From Salipiger mangrovisoli (GTDB lineage: Bacteria; Pseudomonadota; Alphaproteobacteria; Rhodobacterales; Rhodobacteraceae), in the NCBI RefSeq assembly GCF_015223355.1, contig NZ_JADFFK010000002.1, positions 124,001 to 188,000 on the forward strand: a stretch of DNA of 64,000 bases, in the 5' to 3' direction. The translations under genes and the position numbers were made by a program. The notes below the pieces were generated by a model. The model had not been told where the DNA came from. It saw only the letters and a list, made by a program, of their open reading frames with translations, and ran no database searches. Shown piece by piece: positions 50,927 through 60,491 of the stretch. Position 1 is the first letter of the stretch, and every line of letters begins with the position of its first letter.

Positions 50927-51696
50927 GGGACAATGCGGCGCGGCCTGCGGCGGCGCAGCCGCAGCAGGTCCTTGAGCCTGTCCCGACCGCCGCGCGGCGG
51001 CAGGATTTCCCGGTCCATCTCGAAGGTCGCGCCGGTGAGCGCCGGATCGGCGTCCAGCGCCAGCGCCACGCCCCAGAGCGCCGCCTGCTCGGGCGGCAGC
51101 CCGTCCGGGATGCCCATTTGCGTGCGGAGCATTCCCGGCATCCAGTCGGTGATGACGATATCGGGGAAGCGGTCCGACAGGTCGGCGATCAGCGCACGGG
51201 TGAAGATGCGGGCGGCGCCTTTCGACACCGAATAGGCGGACGAGGCGGGCAGCGGCGCAAGATCGGCGAAGGTGGCGACGTTGAGGATCCGCCCGCGCCC
51301 GGTCTCGACCATGTCCTCCAGCGCCGCGCGACAGCAGGCCACGGTGCCGCCGAGGTTGGTGGCAACGGTTGCCATGAAGCTCTCGGCGTTCTCGTTGAGG
51401 ATGTCGCGGCGGGGATAGGCGGCGGCGTTGTTGACCAGCAGCGCGATGCGCCCGTGCTCGGCGCGGATGCGGGCAAAGGTCCGGGCCACCTCCGCCGGCG
51501 CGGCAATGTCGGTGGGGTAGAGGTGGAAGCGCCCGGGCGCGCTCATGGCGCGGGTCTCTTCCAGGGCGGCTCGGCGGCGGCCAAGTCCGGCCACGGCGAA
51601 GCCGCGTCGGGTCAGCGCGAGGCTCATCGCCCGCCCGAGACCCGAGCCTGCGCCGGTGATCACCGCGATGCCATCGGCGGGGGTAAGCTTTGTCAT
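50923..51696 (-). CDS. Short-chain dehydrogenase/reductase
   Basis: A 257-residue classical SDR. TGxxxGxG is ITGAGSGLGRAM (about residues 14-20). NNAAAYPR follows, and the catalytic triad region is NVATFADLAPLPASSAYSVSKGA (YxxxK). It overlaps the GMC gene stop/start by 4 bases, so the order acyltransferase-GMC-SDR forms a tight operon. An alcohol/ketone pair with the GMC enzyme is plausible. The C terminus is strongly basic (RLRRRRPRR). Confidence 0.9.
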   Translation of the reverse strand: MTKLTPADGIAVITGAGSGLGRAMSLALTRRGFAVAGLGRRRAALEETRAMSAPGRFHLYPTDIAAPAEVARTFARIRAEHGRIALLVNNAAAYPRRDILNENAESFMATVATNLGGTVACCRAALEDMVETGRGRILNVATFADLAPLPASSAYSVSKGAARIFTRALIADLSDRFPDIVITDWMPGMLRTQMGIPDGLPPEQAALWGVALALDADPALTGATFEMDREILPPRGGRDRLKDLLRLRRRRPRRIVP

Positions 51697-53258
51697 CTGT
51701 CTTCCTCGAGGATCGATCCGGCCACGCGCAGGGCATTGGCTGCGATGGTCAGGCTCGGGTTCACCCCCATCGAGCTGGGCATGAACGAGGCGTCCGCCAC
51801 CCGCAGGTTGCGCAGCCCATGGGCGCGGCAGTCCGGGTCCAGCACCGAGCGCGCCGGATCGGTGCCGAAGCGCAGCGTGCCCGAGGGGTGGCCGAAGTTC
51901 AGCTCGGGGCCATGCCCGAGCAGGAGCCGGCGCTGCCCCTTGAAAGCGCGGAAGATCGCGCGGCGGAAGGCGCGGCGACGTTCCAGCAGTTCGGGATGCA
52001 GCCGATAGTCCACCGACAGGCGATGGGGCTGCGCGGGATCGTGGGTGACGCGGTTTTCGGGGTAGGGCAGATCCTCGAGCAGGCCGACGAAGATCTGCGC
52101 ATGGCCGAGCACTTTGGCGGCGAGTGCGGCCGGCAGGCGGCTGAGTTGGCCCAGCCCCGGCACGGCGCGCAAGCGGGACCGGGCCAGCATCTGGGTGAGG
52201 TAGAAGGTGATCTCGCCGTAAGAGGCGCGGATGCCCATGGCCTGCACCATGCCCATGCGCCTGCCCTGCGCGTGGTAGAGGTCGCGCAGCGCGATGGCCT
52301 TGGTCGCGCCGCTGTCGGACGTGCCGCGCGGCGGCCAGAGCGCGAAGATCTCGTTGAGGTGGAACATCAGATTGCGACCAACCTGTCCCGAGCCATTGGC
52401 CGCACCCTCGGGCCAGGCCTCGCAGGCCGAGGCGAGCAGGAGGCGCGGCGAGTTGAGCGCGCCCGCGGCCAGCACGTAGGTCCCGGCCCGGACCACATGG
52501 GTCGCGCCGTCGAGGCGCAGCTCCACCCCCTCGACCCGGTCGCCGCCGCCGATCAGCCGCGTCACCTCGGCCCGGTCGAGCAGCGCGGCATTGCCGGTCG
52601 CCAGCGCAGGTTCCACCCCGGCGGAACGTCCGTCCATCTTGCATGGGCGCGGGCACTTGGTTCCGAGGCAATTCAGGCAGTCGGCGCCGCGATCGATGGC
52701 GGTGTGAGCGTAATAGGGGTGCAGGCCGCCGGCCTGCATCGCGCGCATCAGTCCCGTTTCGGTGGCGGTGAAGGGCGGCGGCGGGCGCAGGATCGGCGCG
52801 GGCTCCGAAGAGAGCGGGTCGGCGCTGCCATGCAGGCGATAGAGCGCGCTGGCGCGATCATACCAGGGGCGCATGGCATCGAAACCAACCGGCCAGCCGC
52901 CTGCCGGGTGCGGCAGGCCGGGAAGATCGTCGAGATCGTGCCGCTCGGGCCGCTCCAGCGTGGCGGCGTAGAAGACCGAAGAACCGCCCAGCCCGGCTCC
53001 CAGCGGGGCGAAGAAGCGCGATTCGACCCCGTTCACCCGCGCATGCAACGGCTCGGGCCAGAGTCCTCGGGCCAGTCGCGCCTCGGGGACAAAGACCTCG
53101 GACAGGCCATTGCGCGCGGCGCGCTGCCCGGCGGGGCCGCGTTCGATGAACAGCACCTTCCTGCCGGCCTCGGCCAGCGCCCGGCCAAGCGTGCCACCGC
53201 CGATGCCGGTGCCGATGACGATGACGTCCCAGCGGGTTTCGGTCAGCGGAGGGCTCAC
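51693..53258 (-). CDS. GMC family FAD-dependent oxidoreductase
   Basis: A 521-residue flavoprotein. The FAD motif is VIGTGIGGGTLGRALAEAG at about residue 12. PLGAGLGGSSVFYAATLER matches the GMC substrate-site region. A cysteine-rich segment, CLNCLGTKCPRPCK (near residue 195), occurs in cholesterol-oxidase-like members. The C-terminal GMC_oxred_C signature has HPSGTLRFGTDPARSVLD and NLRVADASFMPSSMGVNPSLTI. Substrate not predictable; a sugar or alcohol is likely from context. GTG 53258 overlaps the acyltransferase stop as GTGA. Confidence 0.9.
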   Translation of the reverse strand: MSPPLTETRWDVIVIGTGIGGGTLGRALAEAGRKVLFIERGPAGQRAARNGLSEVFVPEARLARGLWPEPLHARVNGVESRFFAPLGAGLGGSSVFYAATLERPERHDLDDLPGLPHPAGGWPVGFDAMRPWYDRASALYRLHGSADPLSSEPAPILRPPPPFTATETGLMRAMQAGGLHPYYAHTAIDRGADCLNCLGTKCPRPCKMDGRSAGVEPALATGNAALLDRAEVTRLIGGGDRVEGVELRLDGATHVVRAGTYVLAAGALNSPRLLLASACEAWPEGAANGSGQVGRNLMFHLNEIFALWPPRGTSDSGATKAIALRDLYHAQGRRMGMVQAMGIRASYGEITFYLTQMLARSRLRAVPGLGQLSRLPAALAAKVLGHAQIFVGLLEDLPYPENRVTHDPAQPHRLSVDYRLHPELLERRRAFRRAIFRAFKGQRRLLLGHGPELNFGHPSGTLRFGTDPARSVLDPDCRAHGLRNLRVADASFMPSSMGVNPSLTIAANALRVAGSILEEDR

Positions 53259-55285
53259 AGGCCGGCGACCCTGGTGCCGAAGACCGGGGCGAAAAGATCG
53301 CGCAGGCCGAGGGCGGCGGTGTTGGTGACATGGTTGTTGTCGAAGTACCAGCCCGCACCGTCCTGCAGCGCGTGGCAGGTCTCGGCATCGCAAAAGCGCG
53401 GCCAGCTGTCGATGAAGGCGATCTCGTCCCTGGCCGCGAGCGCGCGCCAGGGGGCCTCGGCCTCGGCCACGCGCTGCGCCAGCGCGCTGATCGGCACGTC
53501 GGGATCGGTGACGGGGTGGGGGGCCAGCGGCCAGCCGGCATGGGCCGCCTCGCGCGCGGCGACGCGGCTGTCATAGAGCGGGATCTCGGGCGGCTGGCGC
53601 AGCGCGATGACCTGCGGCACCTCTCGGCGCAACTCGGCGACGGTGGTGCGCACCGCCTCGGCGAGGATGTGCGATTGCGGCGCTTCGGCCGGGGTCGGCG
53701 CGTCGGCGGGAAAGAGGGTGATCGTGTTGCCCGCATCCAGGCCGATGCCTGATCCCTGGGCGTAATAGGTCCAGCGCCCGATCAGCGCGATGCGCTGAAG
53801 CTCGGGCAGCTCGGGAAGGGCCTGGCGGATTTGCAGGTTGGCCTGGGCGCAGGCGCGGTCCTGCGCGGGCTTGGCGGCGCTTTCGGTCTTGCGCAGGCCG
53901 AAGAGCGGAGGGCACCCGGCGCGCCAGATGATCAGCGCCGGCACGCCGGCGTCCTGGGCGGCAAGGTCGAGCCCCTCCTTGAAGGCGCGGACGTGGCTGT
54001 CACCCCAGACCAGCACCTGCGGCGTGCCCTCGGGGCCGATCGGGCAGGTCTCGATCCCCATGAGCGGGCCGCTTGCCGGGGTGGTGCAGCGGCTCCAGTC
54101 CTGCAGGAAGTCCGCCGAGGCGGCGATATGCGGGCGCACCGAGGCATCGAAACGATCCGCCAGCCCGTCGCCGAGGTAGAGCCAGGCGCCGAGGGCCAGC
54201 GTCGCACCGGAGGCCAGCGCGGTGCCGGTGAGAAGCACGACGCCGGACAGGCGGGCGCGGCGCATCGGCATCTCGACATAGCGCCATGAAAGCCAGGCCA
54301 GCGCCACCGCAAGCGCCATCCAGCACGACGCCTCGAGCGGGCTGGAATAGGCGCCGCGCAGGTAGAGCGAGAGCGTCACCACCGGCCAGTGCCAGAGGTA
54401 GAGCGAATAGGAGATGCGCCCGAAGAACAGCGCGGCGGGATGCGACAGCGCCCGGTTCACCGGGCTGTCGCCGGTGCCGCTGGCGATCAGCAGCACCGCG
54501 CCGAGCACCGGCGCGAGCGCCAGCACGCCGGGGAACATCGGCCCCGCCGGGATCAGCAGCGCGGCCCCCAGCACAAGTGCCAGACCTGCCCAGCTGAGGG
54601 CCGGGTGACCGCGCCAGACGCGGCCGGTCTCGAGCCCCCAGATCGCAAGAAGCACGCCCGTCAGCAGTTCCCAGGCGCGGAAGGGGAAGAGATAGAAGGC
54701 CGCGCCGGGCTGGCTGGGCGTGGCAAGAATCGAGGCACCGAGCGAGGCGGCCCAGATCGTCACCAGCGCCATCAGCAGCACCGTCCGGTTGCGCGCAAGC
54801 GCCAGGATCAGCAGCGGCAGGAAGATGTAGAACTGCTCTTCGACCGCCAGCGACCAGGTGTGCAGCAAGGGCTTCGTCTCGGCTCCGCTGTCGAAATATC
54901 CCGCCTGCCGGAAGAACAGGACGTTCGACAGGTAGACCGTGGCGGCGATCAGCGACTTGCCGAATTCGCGGAACTCGAAGGGCAGCAGCAGCGCCGCGCT
55001 CAGCGCCGCGGTGGCCAATGCCATGGTGAAGAAGGCCGGGGCGAGACGCCGGAACCGGCGCAGGTAGAAGGCGCCGAGGCGGATGCGTCCCTCGGCGTCA
55101 TACTCGCGCCAGAGGATGCCACCAATCAGGAACCCCGAGATGACAAAGAACACGTCGACGCCGGTGAAGCCGCCGCCGAGCCAGGGCAGGCCGAAGTGGT
55201 AGAGCACCACCGACAGCACGGCGATGGCGCGCAGCCCGTCGATGTCGGGGCGGTAGGGCATGGGGGCGTGCGCGAGCTCAGGCAT
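53255..55285 (-). CDS. Acyltransferase with C-terminal SGNH domain (OafA type)
   Basis: A 676-residue integral membrane protein. The N-terminal acyltransferase_3 domain (about 1-350) has PYRPDIDGLRAIAVLSVVLYHFG, GVDVFFVISGFLIGGIL and about ten membrane helices. The C-terminal SGNH domain (about 400-676) shows block I VLVWGDSHVRAFK and the terminal D-x-x-H in DNNHVTNTAALGL. Such two-domain enzymes transfer acetyl groups to surface polysaccharides in the periplasm. It starts the leftward operon with the GMC and SDR genes. Confidence 0.93.
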   Translation of the reverse strand: MPELAHAPMPYRPDIDGLRAIAVLSVVLYHFGLPWLGGGFTGVDVFFVISGFLIGGILWREYDAEGRIRLGAFYLRRFRRLAPAFFTMALATAALSAALLLPFEFREFGKSLIAATVYLSNVLFFRQAGYFDSGAETKPLLHTWSLAVEEQFYIFLPLLILALARNRTVLLMALVTIWAASLGASILATPSQPGAAFYLFPFRAWELLTGVLLAIWGLETGRVWRGHPALSWAGLALVLGAALLIPAGPMFPGVLALAPVLGAVLLIASGTGDSPVNRALSHPAALFFGRISYSLYLWHWPVVTLSLYLRGAYSSPLEASCWMALAVALAWLSWRYVEMPMRRARLSGVVLLTGTALASGATLALGAWLYLGDGLADRFDASVRPHIAASADFLQDWSRCTTPASGPLMGIETCPIGPEGTPQVLVWGDSHVRAFKEGLDLAAQDAGVPALIIWRAGCPPLFGLRKTESAAKPAQDRACAQANLQIRQALPELPELQRIALIGRWTYYAQGSGIGLDAGNTITLFPADAPTPAEAPQSHILAEAVRTTVAELRREVPQVIALRQPPEIPLYDSRVAAREAAHAGWPLAPHPVTDPDVPISALAQRVAEAEAPWRALAARDEIAFIDSWPRFCDAETCHALQDGAGWYFDNNHVTNTAALGLRDLFAPVFGTRVAGL

Positions 55286-55583
55286 GGGGGCGCCGACCCT
55301 CTGGGAAGAACGCGGCAGCGGCGGCAGGTCGAACGGGGAGGGGGGCGGGTTTGGACATAAACGGAACCGGAGCTTGGACAAAACGGGCGCGCCTCATGCC
55401 CCCGCAGACCACTCGTTCGACTATAGGGACGCCGGTGGAACTGCTGCAAGGAAAACGCGGCTCGCGCCAGACTAGCCGCACAAGTGTTGCGAAACTGCGA
55501 GGCTGCGGCAAAAATGCCGGGCCAGAAAAGCGGGCAGGGGATGGCCCGGTCACGATGGTCCGAAGACAGGGGAGCGGGTCAGC

Positions 55584-56183
55584 ATGGACGACATGGCGAT
55601 TTCGGCACGGGAGCCGGACTGGACGCGGGAGCGCGGCCGCGGGGGCGGGACAGCCGGAGATCGGCTGTTGCGCTCGGTCCGCAGCTACCAGGCGGCGCGC
55701 GCGCGCGGTGGCCTCGGGGGGAGGCTGGCCGCCAAGTACTGGGTTCTGTGGCACCGTGTCTGGTCGCTGGTGACCCAATGCGAGCTGCATCTGAACACTC
55801 GGATCGGCGGCGGTCTGGTGCTGCCGCATCCGCAGGGGATCATCGTGCACCCGGAGGCCGAGATCGGCGTCAACTGCTTGATCTTCCACCAGGTCACCCT
55901 GGCCGGCCGGGTTGTTCTGGGTGGCCATGTGGACGTGGGTGCGGGGGCAAAGATCATCGGTCCGGTGACCATCGGCGATCACGCGGAAATCGGTGCCAAT
56001 GCGGTTGTGACCCGCGACGTTCCGCCGGGGGCGGTGGCCGTCGGGGCACCGGCGCGGGTGGTCTCCTATCGGCGGAAGCCGGCGTCGGCAGAGGTCACAG
56101 AAGCGTCGGAGGAGACCCCGGCCGTCCCTGCGCGATCCAGTCGTAGACCTGCGCCACCTGCGCGGCCTTCCGCGCCCATGTGA
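55584..56183 (+). CDS. Serine O-acetyltransferase-like hexapeptide transferase
   Basis: A 199-residue left-handed beta-helix protein. The N-terminal helical part (RLAAKYWVLWHRVWSLVTQCELHLNT) is followed by hexapeptide repeats, HPQGIIVHPEAEIGVNCLIFHQVTLAG, VVLGGHVDVGAGAKIIGPVTIGDHAEIGANAVVTRDVPPGAVAVG; the two parts are adjacent. It resembles EPS-linked CysE/WcaB/EpsC types rather than the housekeeping CysE. The C-terminal 30 residues overlap the antiparallel GT4 gene by 89 bases. Acetyl transfer to a sugar is inferred. Confidence 0.88.
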   Translation: MDDMAISAREPDWTRERGRGGGTAGDRLLRSVRSYQAARARGGLGGRLAAKYWVLWHRVWSLVTQCELHLNTRIGGGLVLPHPQGIIVHPEAEIGVNCLIFHQVTLAGRVVLGGHVDVGAGAKIIGPVTIGDHAEIGANAVVTRDVPPGAVAVGAPARVVSYRRKPASAEVTEASEETPAVPARSSRRPAPPARPSAPM

Positions 56184-57402
56184 ACTGCGCGTGCACCCGC
56201 TCCCGTGCCGCCCGTGCCATGTCGGGCAGCGGCGCCGGGTCCGCAGAGAGCGACTCCAGCGCGCCGCGGAAGGCGGCGATGATGCCGCTGCGGTCGGTGC
56301 AGGGCAGCTTGATCCCGGTGCCTTCGGTGACCAGCTCGCCCGGCCCGGCGTAATCGACGATCATCGGCACCACCCCGAGCGCCATGGCCTCGAGCACGAC
56401 GCCCCCGCCGAATTCGCGGATCGAGGGAAACCCGAGCAGGTGGCAGCGGCAGAGCACGTCCTGAACCGCCCGGTGCTCGAGCCATCCGTGGAAGGTGACC
56501 GCCTGGGCGATTCCCAGCGTCCGCACCTTCGCCTCGAGCGGCGCGCGCATCGGCCCGTCGCCGATCATCTCGAGCGTCATGCGCCCGTCCCGCAGCATCG
56601 GGGCCGCGGCTTCGAGCAGCATGTCGGGCCCCTTGTAGGGCACCATCCGGCCGACGAAGGCGGCGCGCAGCGTGCCGGGCTCGGGCGTCGCCTGCTTGTT
56701 GAACCGGGCCGGGTCGATGGCATTCTCGGGCAGGTAGACCAGCTTGTCCCGGCAGGTCTCCGGGACCTCCGAGGCGGTGTGGCGCGAGCCCGCGAGAATG
56801 GCGCTGGCGTGATGCAGCGTGGCCCCGCGCCCCGGCATCACCTTGTAGGCACCGCGCAGGTAACTCAGCCATTCCCGCTCGCGGCGGCGCTCGGCGTCGA
56901 AGCCCCTGGGCCAGGGCACGCCGCCGTTGAGCGGCCCCAGCACGAAGGGCACGCCGGCGCGCGCGCAATGCGCCGCCAGCGGTGATGCGACCGTCGGGCT
57001 GAGTGGCGTGATGCGGTGCACCACGTCCCAGGCGTGGTCGCGGATACCGGGACCGAAGACCTTCCAGACCAGACGTTCGAAGTAGGGATAGCTGAGGGTG
57101 TTCACCGCCTGGACCATGGTCCAGCCCTTGCCTTCGCCCATCCGCAGCACCTCGGCGAGCCTCCACATGGGGCGGGCAAAGGCCTCGGAGTTGATCGCGG
57201 TGAAATCGCGACCCTCGGCGAGCCCGGCGCGGATCAGCGCGCCGCGGTTGCGGACCTGGGTGACGATGTGCACGTCGGCGACCTCGCGCAGCGCCGTCGC
57301 AAGCGACCAGCCCACCAGCGGGACGCTGACCCATTCCGGATTGGCGGCCTCGGCGATCGCCAGGACGCGGGGTTTCTGTGAGGATGTCATCTGCGCATAC
57401 AT
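56095..57402 (-). CDS. Glycosyltransferase family 4
   Basis: A 435-residue GT-B enzyme. It contains PEWVSVPLVGWSLATALRE, LGPLNGGVPWPRGF, AFVGRMVPYKGPDMLLEAAA and the EX7E motif in FPSIREFGGGVVLEAMALGVVPMIVDY. It starts 20 bases after the polymerase stop region and is probably cotranscribed with it. ATG 57402 or ATG 57390 may be the start. Its 3' end overlaps the acetyltransferase gene on the other strand. Confidence 0.88.
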   Translation of the reverse strand: MYAQMTSSQKPRVLAIAEAANPEWVSVPLVGWSLATALREVADVHIVTQVRNRGALIRAGLAEGRDFTAINSEAFARPMWRLAEVLRMGEGKGWTMVQAVNTLSYPYFERLVWKVFGPGIRDHAWDVVHRITPLSPTVASPLAAHCARAGVPFVLGPLNGGVPWPRGFDAERRREREWLSYLRGAYKVMPGRGATLHHASAILAGSRHTASEVPETCRDKLVYLPENAIDPARFNKQATPEPGTLRAAFVGRMVPYKGPDMLLEAAAPMLRDGRMTLEMIGDGPMRAPLEAKVRTLGIAQAVTFHGWLEHRAVQDVLCRCHLLGFPSIREFGGGVVLEAMALGVVPMIVDYAGPGELVTEGTGIKLPCTDRSGIIAAFRGALESLSADPAPLPDMARAARERVHAQFTWARKAAQVAQVYDWIAQGRPGSPPTLL

Positions 57403-57421
57403 TCGAAGGGGACATTGGGGG

Positions 57422-58816
57422 CTAGAGAATCGATTTCCATTCGAGCCCCCCCGAGCGGGTCTGGGCGACCTGCGTCTGGCGCCCGGCCTTGAGGGCCTCG
57501 GCATAGCCGGTGAGCGCGCCGGCCACGAGCCATGTCAGCGGCGTGAGCGTGGCATTCGGGATCATGTCCGACAGGTTGATCGCCAGCAGCAGCGAGAGCG
57601 GTGCGATGAAGGGCGAGACCATGTCGCTGCCGCGGGTCTTGCTTTCCTTCCAGAGCAGCAGCAGCGGCAGCAGCAGCAGGCCGAACTCGGCCAGGAAGCC
57701 GACCCAGCCGTAGACCCCGATCACGATGATCCAGCGCCCGTCGGTGACGGTGAGGATCGCGCCGCTGACCGGATCGAGGATGTGGTTGCGCCCCCAGCTG
57801 CCCCAGCCGAAGACCGGCTTGAGATAGGCGCGGTCAAGCAGCGTGTTCTCGTTCGCGAAGCGGAACTCCAGCGAATAGGAGCGCTCCTGGTCGATGCTGG
57901 CCGCCTGGGCAAGAAGCCGGTCCTCGGGCACCAGATGCGTGCCCTTGAGCACCGGATAGGTGATGGCCAGAAGCCCGATCACGATCGCCAGGCGGATCTG
58001 CGCGGCACGGCTCAGCAGCACAACCGCCGGGATCAGCACCAGGGCAAAGATCAGCGCCCCCAGGGATTTCGAAAGCACGAGCACAAGCGTCAGCCAGAGC
58101 GCCGCCATCAGCAACTTCATGCTGCGCTTGTTGCGCCAAAGTGCCCAGGCCGAGACCGCGGCGGTCATCAGGAAGAAGGCGACCCAGAGCCCGTGGTAGA
58201 GGAACACCACCGGCCGATAGCCATTGGCCCGGATCGACTGGCCGAACAGGTGCTGGTAATAGCCGTAGACCCATCTGTTGAGCTGCGGCGACAGGCGCAT
58301 CTCGACCAGCATCGGCAGCGTGTAGACCAGCCCGCCGATCATCAGCGCGACCAGCAGCCGCCGTTGTGCGCCGCCCTGCGCCAAGAATTGCCGCGCCAGC
58401 AGGAACGGCAGAACCAGCAGGAATTGCTGGAGCACCAGTGCGACGCCATCCTTGACGCTCAGGCCGGGCAGGCCGATCTGGCCGTAGAACACCGGCTCGG
58501 TGTTGGTGAGCGCGGTCAGCGCGGGCGAGAAGACGTAAGTGAGCAGCAGGACCTTTCCGACCGGAGACCGCGGCAGCAGCCCGCCCTGTAGCCCGTAGCG
58601 CCAGAGGCAGATCGCAAAGGCCGTGAGCGCGGGGATATTGTGCTTGGTCAGAGGCGGGAACATCGGCAGGTCGAAGACCGCCGGGGGTTCGGGCAGCACG
58701 AGGTACCCCGCCAGCAGCGCGGCGACCAGCGCCCGGTCGGGCGGCAGGCGGCGAAACAGCACGATCGTGACGATCGGCCAGAGCGCCAGCATCAGAAAGG
58801 CAAGAGGGTTCGGCAT
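57422..58816 (-). CDS. O-antigen/exopolysaccharide polymerase (Wzy-like)
   Basis: A 464-residue hydrophobic protein with about 12 membrane helices. Like Wzy/WaaL proteins it has a large periplasmic loop (about residues 300-360) with several Arg/Glu residues (DQERSYSLEFRFANENTLLDR) and FGWGSWGR. Sequence similarity in this class is weak, so the assignment rests on topology and on neighbours. It may polymerise repeat units flipped by the Wzx-like protein at 26040. Start ATG 58816 begins directly at the first helix (NPLAFLMLALWPIVTIVLF). Confidence 0.8.
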   Translation of the reverse strand: MPNPLAFLMLALWPIVTIVLFRRLPPDRALVAALLAGYLVLPEPPAVFDLPMFPPLTKHNIPALTAFAICLWRYGLQGGLLPRSPVGKVLLLTYVFSPALTALTNTEPVFYGQIGLPGLSVKDGVALVLQQFLLVLPFLLARQFLAQGGAQRRLLVALMIGGLVYTLPMLVEMRLSPQLNRWVYGYYQHLFGQSIRANGYRPVVFLYHGLWVAFFLMTAAVSAWALWRNKRSMKLLMAALWLTLVLVLSKSLGALIFALVLIPAVVLLSRAAQIRLAIVIGLLAITYPVLKGTHLVPEDRLLAQAASIDQERSYSLEFRFANENTLLDRAYLKPVFGWGSWGRNHILDPVSGAILTVTDGRWIIVIGVYGWVGFLAEFGLLLLPLLLLWKESKTRGSDMVSPFIAPLSLLLAINLSDMIPNATLTPLTWLVAGALTGYAEALKAGRQTQVAQTRSGGLEWKSIL

Positions 58817-59123
58817 ACCGTGTCGCGACCCGTGCACCAGACTACTCAGAACACCGATCCGCGCGGCATCGCCATGCCCCCCGGACCAGGGCACAGACCT
58901 ACCATGTCCCGCCCAGGTTGTCGCCTGGAGAGCGCGGCGAGGCGGGGTCAAATGGCAGAATTGGCACAATTGCGGCATCACCGCCCGAGGGCCGCTGGCG
59001 GCATGTCCTCGGCCGGGCGTAAATCGCGTGAAAATCGCAGGATTGTTCCTTTGGCGACACGATGCTGCCCGAAAGCGCGCGCAGCCTGTCCAGCAGGAAG
59101 GTTGCAGGAACACGAGAGTCAGG
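58817..59123. other. Intergenic region between polymerase and GT4 genes
   Basis: 307 bases between divergent genes. AT content rises around 58955-58975 (GAATTGGCACAATTGCGG), but no promoter pair or terminator is convincing. A sigma-54-like TGGCAC...TTGC is present with wrong spacing. Confidence 0.4.
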
Positions 59124-60347
59124 ATGGCCCGTCGCCCCCTCAAGATCGCCTATCTGAGTGACTTCCCGGCGCAGGACCGGAACCTGTACTCCGGCGGGAA
59201 CGCGCGGATGCACGACGCCTTGCGCGCGCACGCGGGCGAGGTCACCGTTCTGCCCATCGACTGGGGTCTCGCCGAGCCCCTGCGACGCACGATCCTCGCG
59301 CTGCCCGATGCGCTGAGCCTGCGGCTGCGCTGGCGGGCGCAGATGGCGCTTGCGCCGGTGATCTCCCGGCGGATCGCATCGGCGCTGCGCAAGGACCGCT
59401 ACGACGTTCTCTTCGGGGCCTATGCCTTCCAGTCGCTGCTCGGGCTCCGGCTGCCCTATCCCATGACCGTGGCCTATACCTCGGACGCCACGCACAGCAT
59501 CTATCGCCGGTCCGAAATCGGCCAGGCGCACCCCGGCGTGATTCCCGGCGGACGCCTGCTCGACGATTGGGTCGAGCGCTCCGAGGCCGAGGTGTTCCGC
59601 CGCGCCGACCTGCTGCTCTGGCCGTCGCAATGGCTGATGGACGCCAGTGCCGCGCGCTATGACATTCCCGCAGGCAAGGCGCAGATGGTGCCCTGGGGCG
59701 CCAACATCGCGCCGCCGCCGCCCCCTGCGCCGCGGCCGATCTCGCGCTCGGGGCCGCTGCACCTGCTGGTCGTCGGGCGCAACTGGTGGGCCAAGGGCGG
59801 GCGGGTGGCCCAGGAGGTCATGTGCCTGCTGCGCGCCCGCGGCATCGATGCCCGGCTGACGGTGATCGGCTGCCTCCCGCCGCCGCAGTCGCGCGGGCCG
59901 CACATCGAGATCCACCCGCAGCTCGACAAGTCGGTGCCTGAGCAGGCGGCGCTGTTCCAGCAACTCTATGCCCGCTCCCATTTCGTGGTCATGCCCAGCT
60001 TCGAGAGCTACGGATTCGCCTTCTGCGAGGCCTCGGCGCATGGCGTGCCCTCGCTCTGCCTGCGCATCGGCGGCGTTCCGGTGCGCGACGGAATCAACGG
60101 CTACGCGATGCCGCCGGGCTGCGGCGCCGAGGCCTTTGTGACCCGCATTCTCGAATGCATCGACAACCCCGAGCGCTACGCCACCCTGTCGCGCAGCAGC
60201 CGCGAGGAATACGAGACGCGGCTCAACTGGGACGCCTGGGGGCAGGCGGTCGGCGCGTTGCTCGAAGCACATGTGGCGCAGCGTTCCGAGGTGCGCAGCC
60301 CGGCCACCGCACCGGATGCGCCGCGCCGTGTCAGCGCCGCGCACTGA
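59124..60347 (+). CDS. Glycosyltransferase family 4
   Basis: A 407-residue GT-B enzyme. ATG 59124 is preceded by CAGG, and the N terminus (IAYLSDFPAQDRNLYSGGNAR) fits the family. LLVVGRNWWAKGGRVAQEV and the EX7E-type region FESYGFAFCEASAHGVPSLCL are clear. HPQLDKSVPEQAALFQQLY leads into the donor site. It is the last gene of the polysaccharide region, alone on the plus strand between the polymerase and the Mo-enzyme genes. Confidence 0.87.
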   Translation: MARRPLKIAYLSDFPAQDRNLYSGGNARMHDALRAHAGEVTVLPIDWGLAEPLRRTILALPDALSLRLRWRAQMALAPVISRRIASALRKDRYDVLFGAYAFQSLLGLRLPYPMTVAYTSDATHSIYRRSEIGQAHPGVIPGGRLLDDWVERSEAEVFRRADLLLWPSQWLMDASAARYDIPAGKAQMVPWGANIAPPPPPAPRPISRSGPLHLLVVGRNWWAKGGRVAQEVMCLLRARGIDARLTVIGCLPPPQSRGPHIEIHPQLDKSVPEQAALFQQLYARSHFVVMPSFESYGFAFCEASAHGVPSLCLRIGGVPVRDGINGYAMPPGCGAEAFVTRILECIDNPERYATLSRSSREEYETRLNWDAWGQAVGALLEAHVAQRSEVRSPATAPDAPRRVSAAH

Positions 60348-60491
60348 TGTCCCCGTCCCGCGGCGGGGCGCGCGGCTGGTCGGGCACCGTGCCGCTCATC
60401 GGGTGACCATCGCGCCGGCGTGATCGGGAAAGACCTAGCCTCACGAGGGCTTGTGCCCTAGCCTTTCTCCAAGGCACGGACGTGGACCCGC

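Noticed and set aside
58961..58973. Sigma-54-like promoter TGGCAC..TTGC
   Set aside because: The GG and GC elements are 7 rather than 10 bases apart, and no enhancer-binding protein gene is nearby.
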